Of a stretch of 64,000 nt of DNA, positions 9,298-17,760 are shown one piece after another. Made by a program: the position numbers and the translations under genes. Each line of letters begins with the position of its first letter. Within the stretch, counting starts at the first letter, position 1. Where the stretch lies: contig NZ_JAFRDR010000001.1 of NCBI RefSeq assembly GCF_017377795.1, positions 868,001 through 932,000 on the forward strand. The letters run 5' to 3'. This DNA comes from Williamsia soli. Lineage in GTDB: Bacteria > Actinomycetota > Actinomycetes > Mycobacteriales > Mycobacteriaceae. The notes beneath the pieces were generated by a model that saw only the letters and a program-made list of their open reading frames with translations, searched no databases and had not been told where the DNA came from.

Positions 9298-9848
9298 GCG
9301 AGGAGTACCCGGACGACGATGACGTCGTCGCCGACGACGAGAGTGTGGACGAGGGCGAGGTCCTCTACGCAGAGTCGGGTGGCGCGTGGTGGGTGGTCGC
9401 TATCGGTCCAGTGCTGTGTCTGATCGTGCTGATCACCGAAATCATCGGCGGCGGCAGGCTGCATTGGCCTGCCCTGCTCGTGTTCGCCCTCGTCATCGGC
9501 GGTTTTTCACTGGTGCAGGTCTACGCGGCCAGAACCCACGTGAGCATGATGCTGACCGAGCGGTCGCTGCGGCAGGGCGCGCAGACCATTCTGCTCGACG
9601 AGATCGCCGAGATCTTTCCCGAGAACAACAGCCCCGAACCCCAGAAGTGGGAGAGCGCGCCCGCGCTCGGTGAACTGTCGGCGGTACCCCGTCGTCGTAA
9701 AGGCGTCGGGATCAAGATGACCAACGGGAAGCTGGCTCAGGCCTGGGCCCGGGACGTGTCCGTGTTCCGGTCAGAACTCGTGCAGGCCCAGCAGGCTGTC
9801 GCGCTGGGTCTGGGGCCCAAGCGCAAACCGCGACCCGACGACGACTGA
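9294..9848 (+). CDS. Membrane protein with C-terminal cytoplasmic domain
   Basis: 184 residues: an acidic N-terminus (EEYPDDDDVVADDES), two hydrophobic helices (about 34-52 and 58-76), then a cytoplasmic part containing RSLRQGAQTILLDEIAEIFP and a C-terminal basic stretch. This layout resembles small PH-like membrane proteins of actinobacteria, but the family is not certain. ATG 9294 overlaps the upstream stop (ATGA). Last gene of the leftward-to-rightward run before the palindrome at 9852. Confidence 0.75.
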   Translation: MSEEYPDDDDVVADDESVDEGEVLYAESGGAWWVVAIGPVLCLIVLITEIIGGGRLHWPALLVFALVIGGFSLVQVYAARTHVSMMLTERSLRQGAQTILLDEIAEIFPENNSPEPQKWESAPALGELSAVPRRRKGVGIKMTNGKLAQAWARDVSVFRSELVQAQQAVALGLGPKRKPRPDDD

Positions 9849-9851
9849 CAA

Positions 9852-9919
9852 CAAAAGCACACTGTTCAGCCATTTGCACACGTTGCAACATGTGCTTTTG
9901 ACTGAACAATGTGCTTTTG
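9852..9919. repeat. Nested inverted repeat between convergent genes
   Basis: Outer arms of 18 bp, 9852-9869 (CAAAAGCACACTGTTCAG) and 9902-9919, are complementary at 17 of 18 positions. The loop is itself nearly palindromic around GTTGCAAC, so a cruciform with a long second stem is possible. It occupies the whole 82-bp gap between two convergent genes and probably ends transcription from both sides. It has no T-run typical of an intrinsic terminator. Confidence 0.8.
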
Positions 9920-9930
9920 CGTTGGTGAGA

Positions 9931-11946
9931 CTACTGCGCTTCCTGGTCCCCAACCATGACCGTCTTCAGCAACTCCTCGGGCACTGCAAAGGCGTCGACG
10001 AGGGTGCGGGCATGTGGCCGCAGGTCGCGGCACAGTTCGTTCACGCCGCGGCGGATGGCCTTGGCGCGTTCCACCGAGATGTGCCGGTGCATCAGGAACC
10101 AGTCGAGGTCGTCGTCGAGCGCCGAGTAGACGAACAGGTCGCACACCTTGCCCAGCAACTCGGTCCCGGCCTTGCTGTCGCACCGGTCGATCGCGTCGAC
10201 GAACGCCTCGAGGACCACGCGTTCGGTGTGGGCTGTTCCGACCTTGAGCAGGTGATCTTGGGCGCCGTTGAAGATCTCGAACGGATCGTTGTCGTTCTCG
10301 GTGGCGCGCCGCAGCCGGTTGGCGCACGTCCGCAGCAGATGGTCCTCTCGGTTGCGGAAGAGCCGGATCTGCGTGCCGCGGTTCGTGAGTTCGGACTCTT
10401 CGGGATCCTCGTCGGAGCCGTCGAGCAGCGTCTGCACGACCTGGCGGGCGGCAGACTTCTCGAGGATGACGTCGCGGGCCATCCCGGCGATGAACCGGGC
10501 CCAGCCGACCGTGTTGAGACCGCGGACATCTTGCGCGTACGCCGACAGGAGCTCTTTCGCCACGAGCTGGGTCAGGACGGTGTTGTCGCCTTCGAACGTG
10601 GTGAACACATCGATGTCACCGCGCATGATCGAGAGCTGGTTCTCGTCGAGATATCCGGCTCCGCCGCACGCTTCGCGACACACGTTGATCGTGTTGGACG
10701 CGTGCCAGGTGGTCATCGCCTTCAATCCGGCTGCGGCGCTCTCGAGTTGACGCTGACGATCTTCGTCGAGGTCCTCCGCGGACTGGAGTTCATGCAGTTC
10801 CTCGATGATCTCGTTCTGCGCGAAGGTCAGCGCGTAGGACTTCGCGATGAGGGGCAGCAGTTTTCGCTGGTGACCCAGGTAGTCCATGATGGTGATCTCG
10901 TCGTCGGAGTCGGGGGACTCGAACTGCTTGCGCGCCAGCCCGTATCGGGTGGCGATCGTCAGGGCCTTGCGGCCTGCGGCGCCCGCCGTGGCGGCGACAC
11001 TGACGCGGCCTCGGATGAGGGTGCCGAGCATGGTGAAGAAGCGGCGGTTCTCGTTGTCGATAGGTGAGCTGTAGGTGCCGTCTTCCGCGACATCGGCGTA
11101 GCGGTTGAGCAGGTTCTCCCGCGGGATCCGGACGTGATCGAATTCGATACGCCCGTTGTCGACTCCGGCCAGACCACCCTTGTATCCGTCGTCGCTCGTG
11201 GTGACGCCGGGCAGGTCGTTGCCCTCGTCGTCACGCAGCGGCACGACGAAACAGTGGACGCCGCGACTCGTGGGCTCCTCTCCGGGGCCTGCGGTGACCA
11301 ACTGCGCGAACACCGCGGCAACCTTGGCGTGCTGCGCAGCGCCTCCGATGTAGTCCTTGCGGGCGAGATGGGATTCGGAGTGGATGACGAACTCGCCGGT
11401 CGCCGCATCGTACGTGCCGGTGGTCTGTAAGGCCTGCACGTTGGAGCCGTGGCCGGTCTCGGTCATCGCGAAACAGCCGAGTAGATCGAGATTGATGAGC
11501 CCGGGCACCAGCGTCTCGTGGTGTCGGGCAGTACCGAGATTCTCGACGGCACCGCCGAACAGTCCCCACTGCACGCCCGCCTTGACCATCAGGGACAGAT
11601 CCGCGTAGCCGAGGAGCTCGATGGCGCTGATCGATGCGCCGATGTCGCCCGTGCCACCGTGCTTTTCCAAGAAGCCGGACCGCGGGAACCCGTGCGAGGT
11701 CAGCTCTTTCATGAGCTCCAGCATGCGGGCACGTGCCTCGTCCAGCGTCCGGGACGGATCAGGGAGGTACTCGGCGTGGTTCAGCTGCCCGCGTACCGTC
11801 TCACGGGTGGTGCGCCAGCGGCCGTCGAGGGCAATCCGCAGATTGTCGATCAGCAGCTCGAGATCGTCGTCAGGCGTCGCACTCGACAGGGCATCTGGTT
11901 CACCGGGAGCGGGCAGATCCGCGGAACTGGCTTCGATGGCAGTCAT
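9931..11946 (-). CDS. Acyl-CoA oxidase/dehydrogenase family protein
   Basis: Flavoprotein of 671 residues, the size of acyl-CoA oxidases rather than ~380-residue dehydrogenases. It introduces the 2,3 double bond in acyl-CoA during beta-oxidation; whether the electron acceptor is O2 or ETF cannot be read. Visible motifs are CFAMTETGHGSNVQAL (FAD/substrate loop), EACGGAGYLDENQL and TTFEGDNTVLTQLVAKEL, whose glutamate is the usual catalytic base of the ACOX group. ATG 11946 is chosen because the residues before it have no family similarity. It is monocistronic and convergent with the membrane operon. Confidence 0.88.
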   Translation of the reverse strand: MTAIEASSADLPAPGEPDALSSATPDDDLELLIDNLRIALDGRWRTTRETVRGQLNHAEYLPDPSRTLDEARARMLELMKELTSHGFPRSGFLEKHGGTGDIGASISAIELLGYADLSLMVKAGVQWGLFGGAVENLGTARHHETLVPGLINLDLLGCFAMTETGHGSNVQALQTTGTYDAATGEFVIHSESHLARKDYIGGAAQHAKVAAVFAQLVTAGPGEEPTSRGVHCFVVPLRDDEGNDLPGVTTSDDGYKGGLAGVDNGRIEFDHVRIPRENLLNRYADVAEDGTYSSPIDNENRRFFTMLGTLIRGRVSVAATAGAAGRKALTIATRYGLARKQFESPDSDDEITIMDYLGHQRKLLPLIAKSYALTFAQNEIIEELHELQSAEDLDEDRQRQLESAAAGLKAMTTWHASNTINVCREACGGAGYLDENQLSIMRGDIDVFTTFEGDNTVLTQLVAKELLSAYAQDVRGLNTVGWARFIAGMARDVILEKSAARQVVQTLLDGSDEDPEESELTNRGTQIRLFRNREDHLLRTCANRLRRATENDNDPFEIFNGAQDHLLKVGTAHTERVVLEAFVDAIDRCDSKAGTELLGKVCDLFVYSALDDDLDWFLMHRHISVERAKAIRRGVNELCRDLRPHARTLVDAFAVPEELLKTVMVGDQEAQ

Positions 11947-12060
11947 GATTCGAGAATACCCAGCGCTTCGCGCTGCAACCCCGGATACGTGTAGATACGC
12001 GTCACACTCAGTAGGTCGGGTTACGGCAATGGCTGACGCCCATGGTGACAACTCGTCCGG

Positions 12061-13044
12061 TCACGTCGAGGCGGGTGCACCGATTGTGATCGCGTCGAGG
12101 CGTTCGCCGATGAATTCGCCCGAGACGACAGGCGGTCGACCGGCTTCGACGCCGACCGGGGGCTGCAGCGGGACGACCTCCGCGTCGTGGTTGAGCTCAT
12201 AGAAGAAGATCAAGGAGACGAGGTCTTCATCAGGAGCCTGGGACGGCGGTGGTAGGACCCGATGTCGACCCGCACGCCAGCGGCCGGCAGTCCAGTACTC
12301 GAGCAGATCACCGATGTTGATGGTCAGCGCAGCGGGGTCGTACGGCGCGTCGGCCCAGCCCCCCTCGTCGCTGTGGACCTGGAGTCCGCCGGCACCGGGT
12401 TCGCGGTCGAGTACCGTGACCGTGCCGAAGTCGGTGTGCGGCCCGATCCGGAACTGGCCGTCCTCGACCGGACCGGTCTGGGTCAATGCCGGATAATGAT
12501 TGATGTTCGACGTCCACGTCGCATTGTCGGCAAGTCCCAGAAAGGGATTGGCCGAATCGGTCAGTCCGAGGGACGCCGACATCAGCGCAAGGAGGTCGTC
12601 GGAGAGCGACTTCATCTGGCGGCAGTATTCGATGAACAGGTCGCGCAGCGCCGGCACCTCCGCCGGCCACACGTCGGGCGGGAACCACAGGGCGTCCACG
12701 ACGGGGTCGCCGACGGGTGTCTGGGCGCCGCAGTTGTACGTCTCTTTGAGATCGGGTGGGGTCTCGGTTCCCTCGGAATAGCCGTTGGCCTCCATCCCCG
12801 GGCCGATCCAGCCGCGGCCGCCGACGGCCACCGCGTACTTGTCCTTCACTTCCGTTGGTAGCGCGAAGAACTCGCGTGCAGCGGCGCGCAGGGCGCGGGG
12901 GAGTTCGGGATCGATGCCGTGGCCGGTGACCAGCAGGAACCCGGCCTTCTGCAAGCTCTCGTCGACGGCAGCACAGAGTGCCGTGGCCGCATCGCCACCG
13001 GCGCGCCACTGCGAGATGTCCACAGTCAGAACAGGACTGCTCAT
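12061..13044 (-). CDS. Isopenicillin-N-synthase-like Fe(II)/2-oxoglutarate dioxygenase
   Basis: 327-residue non-haem iron oxygenase of the isopenicillin N synthase family, starting with the DIOX_N-type region GFLLVTGHGIDPEL. The iron site is H-x-D in GPHTDFGTVTVL (about residue 200) and the distal His in GRHRVLPPP, followed by an arginine suited to bind 2-oxoglutarate. The substrate is unknown. Its start overlaps the stop of the deaminase gene (ATGA), so both are co-transcribed. With the NCS1 permease and PucR regulator nearby, a role in nucleobase or amine oxidation is an inference only. Confidence 0.85.
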   Translation of the reverse strand: MSSPVLTVDISQWRAGGDAATALCAAVDESLQKAGFLLVTGHGIDPELPRALRAAAREFFALPTEVKDKYAVAVGGRGWIGPGMEANGYSEGTETPPDLKETYNCGAQTPVGDPVVDALWFPPDVWPAEVPALRDLFIEYCRQMKSLSDDLLALMSASLGLTDSANPFLGLADNATWTSNINHYPALTQTGPVEDGQFRIGPHTDFGTVTVLDREPGAGGLQVHSDEGGWADAPYDPAALTINIGDLLEYWTAGRWRAGRHRVLPPPSQAPDEDLVSLIFFYELNHDAEVVPLQPPVGVEAGRPPVVSGEFIGERLDAITIGAPAST

Positions 13045-13535
13045 TCTGCCACCGCCTGGTCGAACTCCGACTCTGCGGCGACACCGATGTCCTCATTCCA
13101 CAGGCGGGGATTGAGGTCGATGAACGAGGACATCATCGAGATGCAGCGCGGGTCGTTCAGCACGGTCACCGAGACGCCCAGGTCGCTGAGCCAGTTCTCG
13201 CCGCCCTGGAAGGTGGTGTTCTCGCCGACGATCACGGAGCCGATGTTGAACTGCCGGATCAGTCCGCTGCAGTACCAGCACGGCGCCAGGGTGGTGACCA
13301 TGATCGTCGATCGATAGTCGGTCTGGCGGCCGGCGTTGCGGAAAGCGTCTGTTTCACCGTGGACCGACGGATCGTCGTTCTGGACCCGGCGGTTGTGGCC
13401 ACGGCCGAGGAGCGTGCCGTCCGAGGCGAACAGGGCTGCCCCGATCGGGATACCGCCCTCAGCGAGGCTTTGTTGAGCCTCGGCGTACGCGATCTCGAGG
13501 AGCGTGGTCGGTGGCACATCGGTGGATGTCGTCAT
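13041..13535 (-). CDS. Cytosine-deaminase-like nucleoside/nucleobase deaminase
   Basis: Zinc deaminase of 164 residues, the size of the yeast-type cytosine deaminase and tRNA adenosine deaminase superfamily. The zinc motifs are HGETDAFRNAG (His and catalytic Glu near residue 60) and APCWYCSGLI (two Cys near residue 87). ATG 13535 begins MTTSTDVPPTT; upstream in-frame sequence is intergenic. First gene of a two-gene operon with the dioxygenase and divergent from a PucR regulator. Cytosine or a related base is the likely substrate, but creatinine- or guanine-type activity is not excluded. Confidence 0.82.
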   Translation of the reverse strand: MTTSTDVPPTTLLEIAYAEAQQSLAEGGIPIGAALFASDGTLLGRGHNRRVQNDDPSVHGETDAFRNAGRQTDYRSTIMVTTLAPCWYCSGLIRQFNIGSVIVGENTTFQGGENWLSDLGVSVTVLNDPRCISMMSSFIDLNPRLWNEDIGVAAESEFDQAVAE

Positions 13536-13643
13536 GCCCACAACGGTGCCCGTCTCGCGGACATGCGGCAACTGACATAGTGTCGCGGGGCAACCGGAAT
13601 CCGGCGTGCAATTCGTCGGGCAATCGTAGGAGGGCCGTCGCCA

Positions 13644-15170
13644 GTGGTGCTGACTTTGCGTGACGTGCTGGATCGGCATCTCACGGCGGCCGACCCGCAG
13701 GTGCTCAGCGGACACGATGGCCTCGACAACGAGGTCCGTTGGGTGCATTCCAGCGAGATCTTCGAGATCGGCCCGCTTCTCTCTGGTGGGGAGTTGCTGC
13801 TGACAACGGGTCTCGGGCTCGCAGGGGTTGATTCCGGGACGCGCCGGCATTACATCCGCGAACTCGCCCAGCGTGGTGTCGCGGGGGTGGCCGTGGAGTT
13901 GGGTCGTACCTTCGACCAGGCGCCCGGCGAGATGGTGCGAGAGGCGTCGTCTGCGCGATTCCCGTTCATCGTGCTGCGTAAGGTGGTTCCGTTCATCGAC
14001 CTGTGCCGGGCGGCGAACACCGATCTGGTGTCGCGGGAGGTCGGCGCCCTGCGCAGACGGAGCGAGCTCGATGCCGCGCTACATGCCGAGATGGCGGCCG
14101 GTACCGGGGCACCCGCGATACTCAAATGTATTGCGGCTGCTGTGGGTTGCCCGCTGGTGCTGTTGGGCAGGGGCAATGCGCTGATGGCTGCCGAGGGCCT
14201 CGACGACGATCACTCGGCGTGGCAGGCGGTGGATGCACAAGCGGCATCGGTGCCTGTCGGGATGCGCGGTGAAGTGATCGCGACCCTGGTCGCCGGTCCG
14301 GGTTCGCCGCTCGATGCCGATGACCTGCTGACGTTGCTCGAGGTCGGGGCGGGCCCGCTCGGTGTCACGCTGTCGTTGACCCGCGAGCTCGCCGGATTGC
14401 CACATCGCGCGGCGTCGTCGTTGGTGTCAGATCTGTTGGAGCGCCGTATCGATCGCCGATCAGATCTGGTGATGCGTCTGGGTGCGGCTGGATTTCGACC
14501 GGCCCGAACTTCGCAGATCGTTCCGGTGGCCGTCGACGTCCCGACGCCGCGGATGGCCTCTCGGATCACCGCGTCTGTAGTGAAAAACCTTGCTGCGCAT
14601 TCCATGCACGCGCAGGTCCACGCGACGTCGTACGCATTGATCTCGACGGGCAGGCCCGGTCACGACGATGTGACCGTGATCGCCGATGCGTATCGGGAGT
14701 TCGCTGACGAGGCGACGGTTGTCGTCGGCGACCCGGTACAGATCGATGCGCAGGAGTTGTCGACGTCGCTGCTGCGGGTGAGGCATGCGCTGTCGTTGGC
14801 GGTGGCGGATCGACGTGTCGCTGCCGGGTCGGCTGACGCGGTGACGTCGACACGCGCGCTGGCCGCGGATCTCGCGATGGAGACGCTCGACGCCGCAGTG
14901 CGCGCCGACCTGGTGGCCGCCATCGCTCCGGTCATCACCTGGGATGCCGAACACGGCTCGGAGCTGACCCGCACACTCGAGGTGCATCTGCGGCACGGAT
15001 GCAGTGCCACCCGATCGGCCGCGACGCTGAACATCGGCCGGCAGAGCCTCTATCAGCGTCTGGAACGGATCCGTGGGCTGATCGGGTTCGACTTCGCCGC
15101 TGCTCAGACCTACCCGGGACTGTTGCTGGCCCTGTGCGCACATCGCGCACAGGGCCGCAGCGGAGAATGA
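13644..15170 (+). CDS. PucR-family transcriptional regulator
   Basis: 508-residue regulator with the PucR N-terminal sensor (LTLRDVLDRHLTAADPQVLS to about residue 130, including GGELLLTTGLGLAG). A GGDEF-like central part follows, and then the C-terminal PucR HTH (TRSAATLNIGRQSLYQRLER). The family controls purine, amine and amino-acid catabolic genes. The GTG start at 13644 follows GGAGGG by 11 nt. It is divergent from the deaminase/dioxygenase pair and next to the NCS1 permease, which converges on it with 3 nt between stops. These are its likely targets. Confidence 0.88.
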   Translation: MVLTLRDVLDRHLTAADPQVLSGHDGLDNEVRWVHSSEIFEIGPLLSGGELLLTTGLGLAGVDSGTRRHYIRELAQRGVAGVAVELGRTFDQAPGEMVREASSARFPFIVLRKVVPFIDLCRAANTDLVSREVGALRRRSELDAALHAEMAAGTGAPAILKCIAAAVGCPLVLLGRGNALMAAEGLDDDHSAWQAVDAQAASVPVGMRGEVIATLVAGPGSPLDADDLLTLLEVGAGPLGVTLSLTRELAGLPHRAASSLVSDLLERRIDRRSDLVMRLGAAGFRPARTSQIVPVAVDVPTPRMASRITASVVKNLAAHSMHAQVHATSYALISTGRPGHDDVTVIADAYREFADEATVVVGDPVQIDAQELSTSLLRVRHALSLAVADRRVAAGSADAVTSTRALAADLAMETLDAAVRADLVAAIAPVITWDAEHGSELTRTLEVHLRHGCSATRSAATLNIGRQSLYQRLERIRGLIGFDFAAAQTYPGLLLALCAHRAQGRSGE

Positions 15171-15173
15171 GGA

Positions 15174-16607
15174 TCAGATCTGCGAGTACTCCCTGTTCAA
15201 CTTGTTGCGGGACAACAGGATGTACCCCCCGAACGCGATGAGGAAGCCGATGAAGAAGGCGATGTCGCCGAGCTCGGGGACGGCTTCGGCCACCCACCCC
15301 ACATAGCGCTCCTGGTTGGCGAACAACGCGACCGAGACGACGAGTGCGATGACGAACGAGAGCAGCCCACCCCAGTTGGTGTACTTGGTGTCGTAGAGCA
15401 GATCCGCAACCGGACGTCCGCGCCGGAGTAGTTGGTCGGCCAGGACGATGCCGAGCCACGGACCGATCCAGTAGGCGACGATCAGCAGGAACGTCTCGTA
15501 GTTGGCGGCCGCGTCGGCCAGTGCCCACCAGGCCACCAGGAACCCGACGACGCCGAAGACCGCGGTGACCACCGCGCGCTGGATGCCGACCGACATCTTG
15601 AAGCCCATGGTCACGAAAGCCATTGCGCCCGAATACAGATTGATGGCGTTGGCAGCGACCGCGCCGATGGCGATCGCGAGCAGGGTCAGGTCGGCGACCC
15701 ACGACGGCAGGGATCCGGTGAATGCGTCGGTGGGGCTGAGGTCGGCGTCGGCGCCGATGGTGACCGACGCCGCGCCGATCGCCATCAGCGCGGTGGTCGA
15801 CACGAACAGGCCGGAGGAGGCGAAGAACCCCGTCTGGAACTTCGACACGTTCACAGGCAGGTACCGGGTGTAGTCCGCAGCATAGGGCGTCCACGCGGCG
15901 GTGTAGCCGAATGCTGCACCGAGGGTGAGCAAAAAGCCGCCCAGACCGGCTCCGCCGTCGGCTGCGGCCATCCCGAGGTCGGCATCACGGAAGATGAACA
16001 CGCCGGCCAGCACGAACACCACAGCCAGCACGGGTGCGGCGAGCCGTTCGAAGCCCTGGACCAGGTTGTGGCCACAGAACGCGAAGGCGGTCTGCGCGAG
16101 CACGATGATGATCAGCGCGAGTACCGACGGCAGTCCGAACAGGGTGTTGAGCGCCAGTGCGCCGCTGACGCTGTTGGTGGCGAACCAGCCGACACCACAC
16201 ATCACCGTCATGAAGGCGGCCGGAAGGATGTTGCCGCGGTACCCGAAACCGAGGCGGCCCAGCACCATCTGCGGCACCCCGTGCAGCGGTCCGCGAGCGG
16301 ACAGCACGTAGTGTGCGAGCGCTCCGAGCAGATTGCCGATCGCCATCGCGGCGATGGCCTGCCAGAAGCTCAGGCCGAAATACAGGACCGCGATGATCCC
16401 TAGGAAGATCGTCGCGAACTCGAGGTTGGGGGCGGTCCAGGTCCAGAACAGCCCGCGGGGTTTGCCGTGCCGGGCTTCGGGTGGGATGAACTCGTTACCG
16501 CCCGGCTCCACTGCGAGGACTTTGTCGCCGTAATTGCCCAGTGCTGCCTCCGGGGCGTCCGGCGATGCGGTGCCGTCCGGGGTCGTGCGGGGAGTCGTCG
16601 ATGTCAT
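15174..16607 (-). CDS. NCS1-family (cytosine/purine/hydantoin) permease
   Basis: Twelve-helix transporter of 477 residues of the nucleobase:cation symporter-1 family, with the family-typical amphipathic start, WTAPNLEFATIFLG near residue 60, and GRLGFGYRGN near residue 115. It should import a nucleobase, hydantoin or similar solute in the cytoplasmic membrane. ATG 16607 is chosen; upstream codons fall in repeat-type sequence. It is last on the minus-strand run but separated from agmatine deiminase by 139 bp holding a palindromic repeat, so it may be transcribed separately. Confidence 0.9.
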   Translation of the reverse strand: MTSTTPRTTPDGTASPDAPEAALGNYGDKVLAVEPGGNEFIPPEARHGKPRGLFWTWTAPNLEFATIFLGIIAVLYFGLSFWQAIAAMAIGNLLGALAHYVLSARGPLHGVPQMVLGRLGFGYRGNILPAAFMTVMCGVGWFATNSVSGALALNTLFGLPSVLALIIIVLAQTAFAFCGHNLVQGFERLAAPVLAVVFVLAGVFIFRDADLGMAAADGGAGLGGFLLTLGAAFGYTAAWTPYAADYTRYLPVNVSKFQTGFFASSGLFVSTTALMAIGAASVTIGADADLSPTDAFTGSLPSWVADLTLLAIAIGAVAANAINLYSGAMAFVTMGFKMSVGIQRAVVTAVFGVVGFLVAWWALADAAANYETFLLIVAYWIGPWLGIVLADQLLRRGRPVADLLYDTKYTNWGGLLSFVIALVVSVALFANQERYVGWVAEAVPELGDIAFFIGFLIAFGGYILLSRNKLNREYSQI

Positions 16608-16688
16608 GGCGCAACGGTCCCTTGTCGCAGGCGCCCGGGGCAACTGACAGATCGTCTGCTGCGAGAGACCTCCGACGCGTCGTTCTGT

Positions 16689-16753
16689 CCGAAAGTGGTG
16701 GGTTCTGGCGACGGCGACCTGGGCGTTTGGTCGCCAGCACCCACCATCATCGG
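16689..16753. repeat. Palindromic repeat, family B (copy 1)
   Basis: Hairpin of about 65 bp. The left arm CCGAAAGTGGTGGGTTCTGG matches the complement of the right arm ending at 16753 (CCGATGATGGTGGGTGCTGG) at most positions. The loop contains CCTGGGCGTTTGG, the hallmark of the family. The right arm includes the last bases and stop codon of the agmatine deiminase gene. Other copies lie at 31343, 44116, 45116 and 46283. Confidence 0.8.
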
Positions 16754-17760
16754 GCGGTGGGTTGGTTCTGGGTGATGCAGTGGATGCCGCCCCCGCGTTC
16801 GAACAGGGGGCGCGCGTCCACGGCCGTCACGGTGCGGCCGGGGTAGACCTCGGCGAGGATTGCCGCGGCCCGCGCATCGTTGGGGTCGTCGTAGCTGCAG
16901 GCGATGACACCGTCGTTGACCACGAGGTGGTTGATGTAGCTGTAGTCGACGGGACCTTCGTCGTCGGTCAGCACGGTGGGTGCGGGGACCCCGATGATCT
17001 CCCAGTCCGGTTCGGCGTCGGCGAGGAGCGCCTTGATCCGGGCGCTGACCGCGAAGTCGGGGTGATCAGGATTCTGCTGATCGTGCACCAGCACCACCCC
17101 CGGGGACGCCATCGCGGCGACGATGTCGACGTGCCCGCGAGTACCGAACTTCTCGTTGTCGCGAGTCAGGCCGTGCGGCAGCCAGATTGCCCGCTCGGCG
17201 CCGATGGTGCGCGCCAACTCGGCTTCGACCTGGGCCTTGGTCCAGTCTGAGTTTCGTCCTTCGCCGAGTTGCACCGACTCGGTGACCAGTACGGCGCCTG
17301 CGCCGTCGACCTGGATGCCGCCGCCCTCGTTGATCATCGGCGACTCGATCAGTTCGGCTCCGGACAGCTCGGCGATCAGCTTCCCGATGTGCTGGTCCTT
17401 GTCCCATCGCGCCCACGATGCGGCACCCCAGCCGTTGAAGATCCAGTCGACGGCGCCGAGGCGGCCGTCCTCGCCGAGCACGAAGGTCGGCCCGATGTCA
17501 CGGGCCCAGGCATCGTTCAATGGCGCTTCGACGATCTCGATGTCGGCCGAAAGATACTGGCGTGCGGTCGAGATCTCTTCGGGGTCGACGATCATGGTGA
17601 CCGGTTCGAAGTCGAGCACGGCGTGTGCGACGGCTGCCCACGTCGCTCGTGCCTCGTCGCGCGCGGCGGCGGTGTCGCCGAGGGAATACCCCTCTACGGG
17701 GTAGGCCATCCAGATCTTGTCCTGCGGTGCGCCCTCGGCGGGCATCGTCCAGTTGCTCAT
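16747..17760 (-). CDS. aguA: Agmatine deiminase family protein
   Basis: Guanidino-modifying enzyme of 337 residues that hydrolyses agmatine to N-carbamoylputrescine and ammonia. Family features are NDAWARDIGPTFVLGEDG (about residue 82), the His region GTRGHVDIVA, and the catalytic cysteine at about residue 328 in GGGIHCITQNQP. Its ATG overlaps the stop of the semialdehyde dehydrogenase (4 nt), so it is the fifth gene of the amine operon. No N-carbamoylputrescine amidase (aguB) is present in the window, so the step to putrescine must be encoded elsewhere. Confidence 0.92.
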   Translation of the reverse strand: MSNWTMPAEGAPQDKIWMAYPVEGYSLGDTAAARDEARATWAAVAHAVLDFEPVTMIVDPEEISTARQYLSADIEIVEAPLNDAWARDIGPTFVLGEDGRLGAVDWIFNGWGAASWARWDKDQHIGKLIAELSGAELIESPMINEGGGIQVDGAGAVLVTESVQLGEGRNSDWTKAQVEAELARTIGAERAIWLPHGLTRDNEKFGTRGHVDIVAAMASPGVVLVHDQQNPDHPDFAVSARIKALLADAEPDWEIIGVPAPTVLTDDEGPVDYSYINHLVVNDGVIACSYDDPNDARAAAILAEVYPGRTVTAVDARPLFERGGGIHCITQNQPTAR

